Of a DNA stretch of 49,514 bases, positions 17,556 through 26,022 are shown in pieces. The position numbers and the translations under genes are program-made. Source of the stretch: DATJUF01 sp035524095 (GTDB lineage: Bacteria; Desulfobacterota; Binatia; Binatales; Binataceae); contig DATKPK010000175.1 of NCBI GenBank assembly GCA_035524095.1, forward strand, positions 1 to 49,514, written 5' to 3'. The notes below the pieces were generated by a model. It searched no databases, was not told where the DNA came from, and saw only the letters and a program-made list of their open reading frames with translations. Position 1 is the stretch's first letter. Each line of letters starts with the position of its first letter.

Positions 17556-18377
17556 TCATCTCCCAATAAAGCGCGGCGCGCGTTTTCCCATGAACGCTTT
17601 GATCCCTTCCTTGAAGTCGTCGGATTGAGTCATCCGGATAGCCGTTTCGTCCTCGTCGATACACGCCGCTGTCAAATCGGTGAAGAGGCCCGAATATACC
17701 AACCGTTTCGCGTTCGCGACGCCAAGCGGTGAGCATTGCGTGGCAATCTCGCTCGCGAGGGCTTGAGCGGCCGGCAGAAGTTCCTCAGGCCTAACGACGC
17801 GTGTAACGAGACCGATACGATGCCCTTCTTCGGCGTCAATCAGACGGCCCGTGACGGCGAGGTCGAGGGCATTTGCCAGCCCAACGATACGCGGCAGCAA
17901 CCAACTGCTGCCAAGTTCGATCGCGAGACCGCGACGCGGGAAAATCAGTCCCATACGAGCGCGGTCGGAGGCGATACGAATATCGTAATGCAGGCTGTTG
18001 GCGAAGCCGAGGCCGACGCAGGCCCCGTTGATCGCGCCGATAATAGGCGTGCGCATCGCGACCATCCAGGCGAACCGTCCACGGAAGTTGTCGTTTAGTG
18101 CATTGCCCTCGCGGCGAGCCGGGGAAAGTTCGTGGGCAGCACCTTCCTCCGTGGCAGCTATTTTCGACAAGCCAGCCATGTCCATTCCAGCGCAAAAGGC
18201 CTTGCCCGCTCCCGTTACAATAATCGCTCCGATGGCGGGGTCAGTGTCCGCGTCCTGCATCGCGGTTCGCATTTCGGATTCGAGTTGACCACGCCAAGCG
18301 TTCATACGCTCCGGCCTATTGAGCGTCACGGTGGCAACCCGATCAGACTTCTCATAGATGATATCAGTGAAATTCAT
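17556..18377 (-). CDS. Crotonase / enoyl-CoA hydratase-isomerase family protein
   Basis: A 273-residue crotonase-fold protein. The CoA-binding and oxyanion-hole segments are visible: AFCAGMDMAGL (about 60-70) and GAINGACVGLGFANSL (about 114-129), then IPHxG-like FPRRGLAIELGSSW and the ALDLAVTGRLIDAEEGHRIGLV segment. By eye, the Glu that acts in rat hydratase (E144) aligns to an Ala/Asn stretch here, so true hydratase activity is uncertain. The ATG at 18377 has GGAGGG five bases upstream; the frame extends 46 codons further but without family resemblance. It is divergent from ggt. The substrate is unknown. Confidence 0.9.
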   Translation of the reverse strand: MNFTDIIYEKSDRVATVTLNRPERMNAWRGQLESEMRTAMQDADTDPAIGAIIVTGAGKAFCAGMDMAGLSKIAATEEGAAHELSPARREGNALNDNFRGRFAWMVAMRTPIIGAINGACVGLGFANSLHYDIRIASDRARMGLIFPRRGLAIELGSSWLLPRIVGLANALDLAVTGRLIDAEEGHRIGLVTRVVRPEELLPAAQALASEIATQCSPLGVANAKRLVYSGLFTDLTAACIDEDETAIRMTQSDDFKEGIKAFMGKRAPRFIGR

Positions 18378-18541
18378 GATGACCCTCCAAGGCGGCGCGT
18401 ACTGAGAATCAAAGCATCCGGCGCGGCTGAACGCCAACGGTCGACGCCCGCAGAGCATCGCGAAACAACCGAATTGCGATGGTCCGCGAAAATACACCGC
18501 CGCTTTTCTTGCCACGATGCGGCTGTTACTAAGGTCCGGTC

Positions 18542-20239
18542 ATGCCGATAACATTTCATCGGAACAGATGCTTGCAGCTCGTATGCGTAGCCGCTGCGAT
18601 TATAGCGTTCCTGGTCGCGTTCGCCTCATCTTTCACACGCGCAGTCGCTGCGGCGGGGCCCGCAACGCACGAAATGGTGGTCGCGGAGAGCGACGTTGCG
18701 GCGGAAGCTGGTCTCGGCGTGATGAAGCAAGGCGGCAACGCGATCGATGCAGCGGTCGCCACCTCGCTTATGCTTGGCGTAACGAACGCCTCTTCGTGCG
18801 GGATCGGCGGTGGCGGGTTCATGCTCATCTATATTGCCAAAACTCAGCGCTTTTACGCTCTGGACTATCGCGAAGTGGCACCTGCGGCGGCCTCCGAGCA
18901 GATGTACTTTCGCAACGGCGTGCCGCACGAGGAACTCGCGCGCAAGGGCGCGTTGGCCGTCGCGGTGCCGGGCGAATTAGCTGGGCTCGAAACCGCTCTC
19001 CACCGCTTCGGGAAGATGAAATTCAGTGCTCTGGCAGCGCCAGCGATCAAAGCCGCGCGCGACGGCTTCGCCATCAATCCTCATGTTGCACAGGAGCTGC
19101 AAAAGTTTTCAGCAGAGATTGCGGCGGATCCTGGCTTGCGCGCCATCTACTTTGCCGCTGACGGCAAGCCCTTGGCAGCCAACGCGATCACGCGCAATCC
19201 AAAGCTCGCCTCGGCGATGGCAGCACTCGGAAACGATCCCGCAAAGGTCTTTTATCATGGCGCGATCGGCCAGGCGGTCATCCAATTTCTCGCAAGCCAC
19301 GGAGGGATCATCAGCGCTCAAGATCTTGCGTCATACCGGCCGGTCTGGCGCGAGCCGCTCCATCTGCCGTATGCAGGCTACGACGTTTATACGATGCCGC
19401 CACCGTCATCCGGTGGAGTCGTGCTGGAAATGCTCGGGATGCTGTCGGGGGGTAATCCTGCAGGTCTCGGAGCTGATTCTGCACCTTATCTGGCCCGATT
19501 GATCGAAGTGATGCGGCAGGGTTTCCTCGACCGGGCACAGTACGCTGACCCTGCGTTCGTTAAAGTCCCGATTACGAAGCTTCTCTCGCCACAGCACATC
19601 GCGGAAGCGCGGGATCGCGCTTTCCATCACAAGAATGCCGCCCCCAACGCGCCGTCGGCGCACGATCACGGGACCTCGAACTTTTGCGTGGTCGACCGCT
19701 ACGGCGACGTCGTCGACGTAACGACAACGATCAACACGGTTTTCGGAGCCGAGATAACTGTGCCTTCGCTTGGCTTGGTGCTCAATGATGAGATGGACGA
19801 TTTCAGCGTCGCGCCTGGGGTACCCAACGCATTCCATCTGGTCGGTGAAAAGAGCAATGCGATCGCGCCGGGAAAGCGGCCTCTGTCCAGCATGTCGCCT
19901 ACCGTTGTCCTCAAAGACCATCGTCCAGTACTGGTGACTGGGGGATCGGGCGGTCCGACAATAATCACTGGCGTCGCGCAGGTATCGCTCAACGTCCTGG
20001 ACTTCCGCATGACGCCAGAACAGGCGGTCAGTTCGCCGCGTATCCATGAGCAGGCGCAACCACCAACCGTATTCGCGGAACGATCCTTGCCGACCACCAC
20101 AATCTCTGAACTTAAGCAAATGGGATATCCGCTCAAAACCGTTCCAGAACTCGGGGCGGTCAACGCGATTTCTATCGCGCCGGGCGACTTGCGCGGGGCG
20201 TTCGACCCCCGCAAGGGTGGGGGAGTAGCAGGAGAGTGA
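18542..20239 (+). CDS. ggt: Gamma-glutamyltransferase (glutathione hydrolase), periplasmic
   Basis: An N-terminal-nucleophile enzyme that hydrolyses or transfers the gamma-glutamyl group of glutathione and related peptides. The 565-residue precursor begins with a signal peptide (hydrophobic about 10-36, AVAAA end), so it is exported. The large-subunit start HEMVVAESDVAAEAGLGVMK and GGNAIDAAVAT are typical. The autoprocessing/catalytic threonine is T378 in HGTSNFCVVD, where most homologues have TTHxSVVD. NTVFGAEI, LNDEMDDFS and GKRPLSSMSPT (gamma-glutamate binding) follow. AAGG lies just before ATG. The final codons form the left arm of a long hairpin. Downstream lies the GT39 gene. Confidence 0.94.
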   Translation: MPITFHRNRCLQLVCVAAAIIAFLVAFASSFTRAVAAAGPATHEMVVAESDVAAEAGLGVMKQGGNAIDAAVATSLMLGVTNASSCGIGGGGFMLIYIAKTQRFYALDYREVAPAAASEQMYFRNGVPHEELARKGALAVAVPGELAGLETALHRFGKMKFSALAAPAIKAARDGFAINPHVAQELQKFSAEIAADPGLRAIYFAADGKPLAANAITRNPKLASAMAALGNDPAKVFYHGAIGQAVIQFLASHGGIISAQDLASYRPVWREPLHLPYAGYDVYTMPPPSSGGVVLEMLGMLSGGNPAGLGADSAPYLARLIEVMRQGFLDRAQYADPAFVKVPITKLLSPQHIAEARDRAFHHKNAAPNAPSAHDHGTSNFCVVDRYGDVVDVTTTINTVFGAEITVPSLGLVLNDEMDDFSVAPGVPNAFHLVGEKSNAIAPGKRPLSSMSPTVVLKDHRPVLVTGGSGGPTIITGVAQVSLNVLDFRMTPEQAVSSPRIHEQAQPPTVFAERSLPTTTISELKQMGYPLKTVPELGAVNAISIAPGDLRGAFDPRKGGGVAGE

Positions 20240-20277
20240 GGCTGCGCAAAGCGAGCCTCACTCTCCTGCTACTCCCC
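20220..20277. terminator. 24-bp perfect hairpin overlapping the ggt stop codon
   Basis: Arms 20220-20243 and 20254-20277 are perfectly complementary (24 bp). Inside, 20245-20247 and 20251-20253 add CGC/GCG around an AAA loop. The left arm contains the last ggt codons and its TGA (20237-20239). No U-tract follows, so it may stall or stabilise RNA rather than act as a classical intrinsic terminator. The structure is seen directly; its role is inferred. Confidence 0.55.
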
Positions 20278-20282
20278 TCGAA

Positions 20283-20312
20283 GGCGAACCTGCCCTAGCA
20301 GTCAGGTTCGCC
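20283..20312. repeat. 10-bp perfect inverted repeat
   Basis: GGCGAACCTG (20283-20292) and CAGGTTCGCC (20303-20312) are separated by ten bases. It follows the long hairpin at the end of ggt by six bases and precedes the GT39 gene. It is not followed by a T-run. Confidence 0.5.
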
Positions 20313-20355
20313 GCCTGCTGTGCGGGTCACGGCGCCCAAGCTAAACTTGAGCGCC

Positions 20356-22134
20356 ATGACGCGCTCAGCCAATCGCCCGGCGTCGGCAACTCGCACCGAT
20401 GTGCAAGACATGGACGCCAGGCGGGAACCGCTCGAAGAGGCGAGGCCGAGGACGGCGGCGGCGCTTAGCGCCGCCGCCGTCCTCGGCCTCGCGGGGGGAC
20501 TATTCCTCTTCCACCTGGGGCGCTACGGACTGTGGGAGCCTGATGAGGCTCGCTATGCGGAAATCGCTCGCGAGATGCTCGCGAGCGGTTCCTACGTCGT
20601 CCCACATCTCAACTATGTTCCATATATCGAAAAGCCGCCGCTGCTCTATTGGACGTGCGCGCTGGCAATGCGCCTGTTCGGCATCAACGAGTTCGCCGCT
20701 CGGCTGGTCAATGCGCTCAGCGCTCTGATCGGGGTTGCCGCGGCTTTCTATTTCACACTACGCGCCTTCGGTTGGCGCCGCGCCCTGATTGCTGGACTGG
20801 TCTTGGCGACGAGCGGACTTTACGCGGTGATGGCGCAGGTGCTGACCACCGATATGCTGCTAACGGCTACGATTACCGTGGCACTGTTCGCAGGTTATCT
20901 CCAGTGGTGCGAAGGCGGCCACTGGAGGTGGCTGTTCTACACTGCGATGGGCTGCGGAGTGCTGGCGAAGGGTCCCGTCGCAGTGGCTCTTCCGCTACTG
21001 ATACTACTGATTTTTTGCTGGTGGGAGAGCGATTTGCGAGGCACCATCGTCCGCTTCCGGCCAGCTTGTGGATTTCTTCTGACAGTGATAATTGCCGGCC
21101 CGTGGTTTATTGCGATTAGTATCCGCCAACCGGACTTTATCGGGTTCTACTTCTTTGGCGAATATTTCCGGCGGGTATTCGATTCCACCTACAGCCACAG
21201 CGAGCCGATTTATTACTATGTCCCGATAATCATCGCGGGAATGCTGCCGTGGACTCTGATGGCTCCGCTACTGCCATGGCGGAGGTTATCACCAAATCCA
21301 GCACGCCGCTTTTGCCTGATCGCCGCCGGTACCATCTTCGTGGTTTTCTCGCTCGCAAGCGCGAAGCTCGTCCCGTACATACTTCCAGCCTTGCCGCCAA
21401 TTGCCGTGATAATCGCTGACGGTCTCGGCGGGGCGCTTGACATGGCGGCGATGGGCGAACTGAGCGGAAAAGCGATGGGTCTCGCGGGGCTTACTCTTGG
21501 CTTGGCCGGCACCGCCCTGATAATCGTGGCCGCGCTGGCACCCCATCTTTCCAGTCCTAATCCTAACATGGTGCGTCCAGCGCTCTATGCTGCCGGAGCG
21601 ATCCTCATTGCCGGTGGCATTGCCAGTGGGGTTGCGTTCTGGATTCGACAGCCGGTTGTCGGCTTGGGCACCTTCGGCTTCTGTGCTGCCACGCTGATCG
21701 TCGTGCTGAGTTACGGACGATTGGAGGCCGAGCCGGCGCGATCCTACGCGACTCTCGCGCGGGCAATTAAACAAGAGGCGCCGGACGCGACCCTTGTGTG
21801 CTATCCGCGCTATATCCAGTCGCTTCCATTTTACACCCGCCGCCGCGTGATCCTAGTGGGTGCGAAAACCGAACTCGACTACGGCTCCCGGCATACTCCG
21901 GACGCGTCGCAATATTTTTTCAGCAACCCCAAGGACGCGATTCGGCTGTGGAACACCATTCCGAATGTCGTCCTAGTGATCGATAGGTCGTCGCTCGGCT
22001 CGATCCGCACGAAGCTCGGCTCTTATGCGATAATTGCTGAGGACACTAAGAAGCTCGCCCTCGCTCATCCGCAATCGACGGTTGCACCGGCTCGCTCTTC
22101 AGATTCGATAGAAGCCTCTCACTCCAATGGCTGA
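20356..22134 (+). CDS. Glycosyltransferase family 39 (ArnT/PMT-like) integral membrane protein
   Basis: A polytopic membrane glycosyltransferase that uses a polyprenyl-phosphate sugar donor and transfers to an envelope acceptor on the outer face. From the ATG at 20356 it has 592 residues; GTG 20320 and ATG 20410 are alternative starts, none with a clear Shine-Dalgarno. The ArnT/GT39 signature WEPDEARYAEIAREM follows the first membrane segment, with EKPPLLYW in the first periplasmic loop. Many hydrophobic segments extend to about residue 470, and a soluble C-terminal domain follows. The acceptor (lipid A, hopanoid or other lipid) is unknown. The 5' coding end contains a 25-bp perfect palindrome. 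It overlaps the next gene by eight bases, so the two are translationally coupled. Confidence 0.88.
   Translation: MTRSANRPASATRTDVQDMDARREPLEEARPRTAAALSAAAVLGLAGGLFLFHLGRYGLWEPDEARYAEIAREMLASGSYVVPHLNYVPYIEKPPLLYWTCALAMRLFGINEFAARLVNALSALIGVAAAFYFTLRAFGWRRALIAGLVLATSGLYAVMAQVLTTDMLLTATITVALFAGYLQWCEGGHWRWLFYTAMGCGVLAKGPVAVALPLLILLIFCWWESDLRGTIVRFRPACGFLLTVIIAGPWFIAISIRQPDFIGFYFFGEYFRRVFDSTYSHSEPIYYYVPIIIAGMLPWTLMAPLLPWRRLSPNPARRFCLIAAGTIFVVFSLASAKLVPYILPALPPIAVIIADGLGGALDMAAMGELSGKAMGLAGLTLGLAGTALIIVAALAPHLSSPNPNMVRPALYAAGAILIAGGIASGVAFWIRQPVVGLGTFGFCAATLIVVLSYGRLEAEPARSYATLARAIKQEAPDATLVCYPRYIQSLPFYTRRRVILVGAKTELDYGSRHTPDASQYFFSNPKDAIRLWNTIPNVVLVIDRSSLGSIRTKLGSYAIIAEDTKKLALAHPQSTVAPARSSDSIEASHSNG
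20440..20492. repeat. 25-bp perfect inverted repeat inside the GT39 5' coding region
   Basis: Arms 20440-20464 and 20468-20492 are perfectly complementary, with a three-base TTA centre. The region is coding and spans the Ala-rich start of the first membrane segment. In mRNA it would form an extremely stable GC-rich hairpin 84 bases after the chosen start. Confidence 0.7.
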
Positions 22135-23095
22135 GCCGTCAGCGCGCACCGCGACGAACGTTACGAACGTACCCAACCGGCGCAAATCCTACGGAGCATT
22201 CGCGCTTCGGGCGGGATTGGGTGCTGCAGCTGTTGGCTTTTTGCTGTGGCGCTACGATCCTCGACCGATCCTTTACGCAATTGCGCGAGAGCGTATCGGT
22301 TTCTTCGCCGCCGCCGTGGCCTTATATGTCGCCGGGCAGGCTTTGTCAGCCTGGCGTTGGCAATGGCTGGCGCAAATCAATGCGTTACCGCGCGCCTATC
22401 CTGAGTATCTTCGCTACTACTTTATCGGTGTATTCACGAATCTGTTCGTGCCGGGCCTGATCGGTGGCGATGCGGCCCGTGCTGTTTATCTCGGACGACG
22501 CCACCGACGACTGAGTGCGTCCATTGCGTCGGTTGTGGCCGATCGCGGAATCGGCCTCGTTTCGTTGGTTTGGTTCGCGGCCGTTGCCGCAGTTGCCTTC
22601 AGTTCGATCAAACTTCCAGAGCCAGTCAGGAAGGGTGTCTTGATTGTTGGCACAACGAGCTTCGCCGGCTGGCTGATTGCTGCGGTTCTCACGCGCTGGG
22701 CGGAAATCCTTCCCGCCAAGTTAACCGCTATCGTCCGTCCGATTTCGCCCTACCTCGAACGGCCGCTGGCGATCGTTCCTGCCATCGCTCTATCGCTGAT
22801 ATTGCAAGCTTCTCTCGCCGGTTGCCAATACCTGATCGCCCTCGGACTCGGATTGACAGTGCCGCTCACCGCCTTTCTGGTATGCGTCCCAATCGCCAAC
22901 GTCGTTGCGAGCCTACCGCTGACGCTCAACGGACTGGGCCTGCGCGAAACTGCCTATCTAGTGTTGCTTGGCGGTATCGGAATCAGTCATCCGGATGCGA
23001 TCGCGATGGGCCTGCTCTGGTTCGCCGCGACTATGACGGGCGGACTAACCGGGGTTATCGCCTTCGCCACTACCGAAATGCCATCCGCTGCGTAA
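22127..23095 (+). CDS. Lysylphosphatidylglycerol synthase TM region (UPF0104/AglD-like) membrane protein
   Basis: A 322-residue polytopic inner-membrane protein of the LPG_synthase_TM (flippase-like) family, without the cytosolic aminoacyl transferase domain of MprF. Family features are the NLFVPGLIGGDAARAVYLGR segment and RRLSASIASVVADRGIGLVSL, then several hydrophobic helices and a C-terminal LNGLGLRETAYLVLL segment. Members are linked to lipid or glycolipid translocation and often sit next to glycosyltransferases, as here. Its ATG overlaps the GT39 stop (ATGGCTGA). The substrate is unknown. A hopanoid-related role is suggested only by the hpnJ/hpnI neighbours. Confidence 0.85.
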   Translation: MAEPSARTATNVTNVPNRRKSYGAFALRAGLGAAAVGFLLWRYDPRPILYAIARERIGFFAAAVALYVAGQALSAWRWQWLAQINALPRAYPEYLRYYFIGVFTNLFVPGLIGGDAARAVYLGRRHRRLSASIASVVADRGIGLVSLVWFAAVAAVAFSSIKLPEPVRKGVLIVGTTSFAGWLIAAVLTRWAEILPAKLTAIVRPISPYLERPLAIVPAIALSLILQASLAGCQYLIALGLGLTVPLTAFLVCVPIANVVASLPLTLNGLGLRETAYLVLLGGIGISHPDAIAMGLLWFAATMTGGLTGVIAFATTEMPSAA

Positions 23096-23208
23096 GACCC
23101 GCGGTAACGCCAAATGGTTGACAACCGATAACTTAAATTTTGGGAAATCAGTGTTGAAGTGCAACTTCCGCTAATCTCTGGTGGCTTTAGCTTTGCGAGG
23201 CGCGAATG

Positions 23209-23237
23209 TTGCGTTGCTCGCACGGCGTTTGTATATT
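23209..23237 (+). promoter_or_regulatory. Candidate promoter of hpnJ-hpnI
   Basis: TTGCGT (23209-23214), a 17-base spacer and TATATT (23232-23237) make a good sigma-70-type site. The predicted start, near 23244, is about 35 bases before the hpnJ ATG. The -10 matches consensus at five of six positions and the -35 at three. It suggests hpnJ can be transcribed apart from the GT39/LPG pair. Confidence 0.5.
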
Positions 23238-23278
23238 CCCACTAACCTGTCGGACAGTATTGCCGGAGCGACGCCTGC

Positions 23279-24736
23279 ATGGATGCTATGAAGACCCTGT
23301 TCCTGAACCCTCCCTCTTACGACGACTTCGATGGAGGAGCAGGCTCCCGCTATCAGGCGACGCGCGAGGTTTGGTCTTTCTGGTATCCCACGTGGCTGGC
23401 CTACCCGGCCGGGCTGGTTCCCGGCGCACGACTGCTGGACGCTCCGCCACACAATTACACGCCGGCTAAAACAGTAGCTGAGGCCAAAGAATACGACTTG
23501 GTCGTGATTCACACCTCGACTCCTTCGTTGCGGATGGATGTGCGAACGGCGGAGGCGATCAAGGCGGCCAATCCGAATTGCACTATTGCTTTCGTCGGGG
23601 GCCATCCAACGGCCCGCCCTGAAGAAACCCTCAAGCTGAGCGAAGCGATCGATATCGCGGCACGCAAAGAGTTCGACCACACCATGGTCGAGGTGGCGCA
23701 GGGGTGGGATTGGTCCAAAATTGGCGGGATTAGTTACCGTCGCAACGGCATCCTCAACCACAATCCAGATCGGCCGATCCTCACCGACCAAGACCTCGAT
23801 AAACTGCCGTTTGTCACTGAAGTCTACGAGCGCAATCTCGACTACCTGCGCTACAACAGCCCTTATTGCCAATATCCGTACGTCTCGATGTACACGGGAC
23901 GCGGCTGTCCGGCGCGCTGCACCTTCTGCCTCTGGCCACAGGTTACCCAAGGTCACAAATACCGCGTCCGCAGTCCTGAAAATGTCTACGAAGAAGTGGC
24001 TGCGATGAAGGCCAAGTTCCCAAAGATGAAGGAACTGTTCTTCGACGACGACACGTTTACCGCTGACCCGATGCGCGCGCGCAAAATCGCGCAGTTGATT
24101 GGCCCGCTAGGTATTACCTGGTCGACCAACTCACGCGCCAACGTCGATTACGAAACGCTGAAGATCCTCAAGGATAACGGCCTGCGCCTGTTCGTGGTTG
24201 GATACGAGAGCGGAAACGCGAAGATTCTCGAGAATATCAAAAAAGGCGTACGGCTCGATCGCGCCCGCCGCTTCACGCGCGATTGCCATGAGATCGGAAT
24301 CCTGATTCACGGCACGTTTATCCTGGGACTGCCGGGCGAATCGAAAGACACGATCGAAGAATCGATGCGCTTTGCGCGCGAGATGGATTGCGAGACGATC
24401 CAAGTGTCGCTGGCCTCGCCGTATCCTGGAACTGAGCTATTCGAGTACGTCACCGCCAATGGCTATCTTGCGATCGATCCGCTGCTCGATGAAGCGGGTT
24501 ACCAGAAGTGCAGCGTCGAGTATCCGGGCTTGACCGGTGAAGAGATTTATCAATCTGTCGAGCGCTTTTACCGCAGCTTTTATTTCCGTCCGCGTTATAT
24601 CTTCAAGGCGTTGCGAAAAATGGTTAGTTCGGGCGAAGAGTGTAAGCGCTTACTCAAGGAAGGTATGCAGTTCATGTCGACGATGCGGCAGCGTCGCGCG
24701 CAGATGCGTCAGGCCCATACGGCGCAAGCTGCCTGA
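23279..24736 (+). CDS. hpnJ: Hopanoid biosynthesis radical SAM protein HpnJ
   Basis: A radical SAM enzyme assigned to forming the cyclitol ether head group of bacteriohopanepolyols, by ring contraction of the glucosamine-modified side chain. The 485-residue protein has an N-terminal B12-binding-like region (FLNPPSYDDF, VVIHTSTPSL, FVGGHPTA), then the radical SAM cluster motif C-x3-C-x2-C as GRGCPARCTFC, a DDDTFTAD segment and GTFILGLPGES, in the arrangement of HpnJ. GGAG lies about twelve bases before ATG 23279; a second in-frame ATG at 23288 is possible. It is followed by hpnI. The substrate path is known from other bacteria; here it is inferred by family. Confidence 0.92.
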   Translation: MDAMKTLFLNPPSYDDFDGGAGSRYQATREVWSFWYPTWLAYPAGLVPGARLLDAPPHNYTPAKTVAEAKEYDLVVIHTSTPSLRMDVRTAEAIKAANPNCTIAFVGGHPTARPEETLKLSEAIDIAARKEFDHTMVEVAQGWDWSKIGGISYRRNGILNHNPDRPILTDQDLDKLPFVTEVYERNLDYLRYNSPYCQYPYVSMYTGRGCPARCTFCLWPQVTQGHKYRVRSPENVYEEVAAMKAKFPKMKELFFDDDTFTADPMRARKIAQLIGPLGITWSTNSRANVDYETLKILKDNGLRLFVVGYESGNAKILENIKKGVRLDRARRFTRDCHEIGILIHGTFILGLPGESKDTIEESMRFAREMDCETIQVSLASPYPGTELFEYVTANGYLAIDPLLDEAGYQKCSVEYPGLTGEEIYQSVERFYRSFYFRPRYIFKALRKMVSSGEECKRLLKEGMQFMSTMRQRRAQMRQAHTAQAA

Positions 24737-24852
24737 CGTAAATTGTGCCTTGACCTAGCCGCGCGCCCCGCCGATAGAAGAATGAGTATGCAGCGGCAAT
24801 CCGAATTAGCCTTGGCGCCGAAACGAAGGCCGCCTATACGAGCGTACTGCCC

Positions 24853-26010
24853 ATGATAGCGCTCGTGATTATCGCAGCGATCGGAGTCACTATCTCGGTC
24901 GGCTATTATATTGCCGCTTCTTACGCCGCGATGCGTTTCGGGTTACGTGCCGCCTCGCCGGTACCGCCACTGCCGAAAATCGCCCCACGCGCGGCAATCA
25001 TGAAGCCGCTGCGCGGTGTGACTGACGGCCTCGCGGGCAACCTAATGAGTTTTCTTGAGGTCGACTACCCGCGTACGGAATATATTTTCGGTATCGCCAA
25101 CTACGAAGACCCAGCGGTGGAAGTGGCCGCGATGCTGAAGCCACAGTATCGGTTCGCCCCAGTCGGGATAGTCGTTGGCGAAGAGCCGGTATGCGCTAAT
25201 CGCAAGGTCGCAAAACTGATCCGAATGGCAGCCAAGGCCGATCGGGCCGATGTCTTCGTGATCAGTGACGCCGATATTTCGGTCGAACGCGACTACCTGC
25301 GCCGGATCGTTGGAGAGCTTTACGCAGACGATTCAACCGGAGTGGTGACCTGCCTCTATCGGGCGCGTCCGCACAAGTCGATTTCGTCTCGCCTTGAAGC
25401 GTTATCGATCAACACCGACTTCGCCCCGATGGTGATGCTGTCGGCGATAATCGAACCAATTCGCTATGCGCTCGGAGCGACGATGGCGATCCGCCGATCT
25501 GCGCTTGAAGAAATTGGCGGTTTTCGCGCGATTAAAGACCTGCTCGCGGATGATTTCTTTCTCGGCCGGCTGGCCACCGAAAAGGGATGGAAAGTAGGGC
25601 TCTCGAGTTCGCTGGTCACGCTCGTGCCTGACGAGCGCAGCTTCGCGGATTTCTGGAACCGGCAACTGCGCTGGGCTCGGACCTATCGCACGACCCGGCC
25701 AGCCAGTATCGCAACAATTGTTACGCACGGTCCGTTTTGGGCGATCCTGCTGATGCTGGGGATGAGACTGCATCCTTTGTCCATCGCTATCTTTCTCGGC
25801 GTGAGCGCCATGCGGCTCGCGATGGCGGCGTTCCTGCTGCGCTACGTTCTCAAGTTACCGGAACTGACCCGCGAGGCTTGGCTGGTGCCGATCAAAGATC
25901 TGTTTATGACTGGGGTATGGTTCGCGAGCCTGGTCAGCAATGAAGTGAAGTGGCGCGGGCGGCGGCTGAAAATCCTCGCGGACGGGCGTATTCAGGAAGT
26001 CGTCGGCTGA
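24853..26010 (+). CDS. hpnI: Hopanoid biosynthesis glycosyltransferase HpnI
   Basis: A membrane-anchored family 2/21-type glycosyltransferase that adds N-acetylglucosamine to bacteriohopanetetrol. The 385-residue protein has an N-terminal membrane helix and the processive-type motifs: KPLRG near the start, DAD (in VISDADISVERDYL), DDFFLG and the QLRWAR (Q/RxxRW) block, then C-terminal hydrophobic helices. This matches HpnI and the ceramide-glucosyltransferase-like group. The ATG has no clear Shine-Dalgarno; the gene begins 116 bases after hpnJ in the same direction. No HpnK deacetylase, normally acting between HpnI and HpnJ, is present in the window. Confidence 0.92.
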   Translation: MIALVIIAAIGVTISVGYYIAASYAAMRFGLRAASPVPPLPKIAPRAAIMKPLRGVTDGLAGNLMSFLEVDYPRTEYIFGIANYEDPAVEVAAMLKPQYRFAPVGIVVGEEPVCANRKVAKLIRMAAKADRADVFVISDADISVERDYLRRIVGELYADDSTGVVTCLYRARPHKSISSRLEALSINTDFAPMVMLSAIIEPIRYALGATMAIRRSALEEIGGFRAIKDLLADDFFLGRLATEKGWKVGLSSSLVTLVPDERSFADFWNRQLRWARTYRTTRPASIATIVTHGPFWAILLMLGMRLHPLSIAIFLGVSAMRLAMAAFLLRYVLKLPELTREAWLVPIKDLFMTGVWFASLVSNEVKWRGRRLKILADGRIQEVVG

Positions 26011-26022
26011 TCTCGGCATCGC

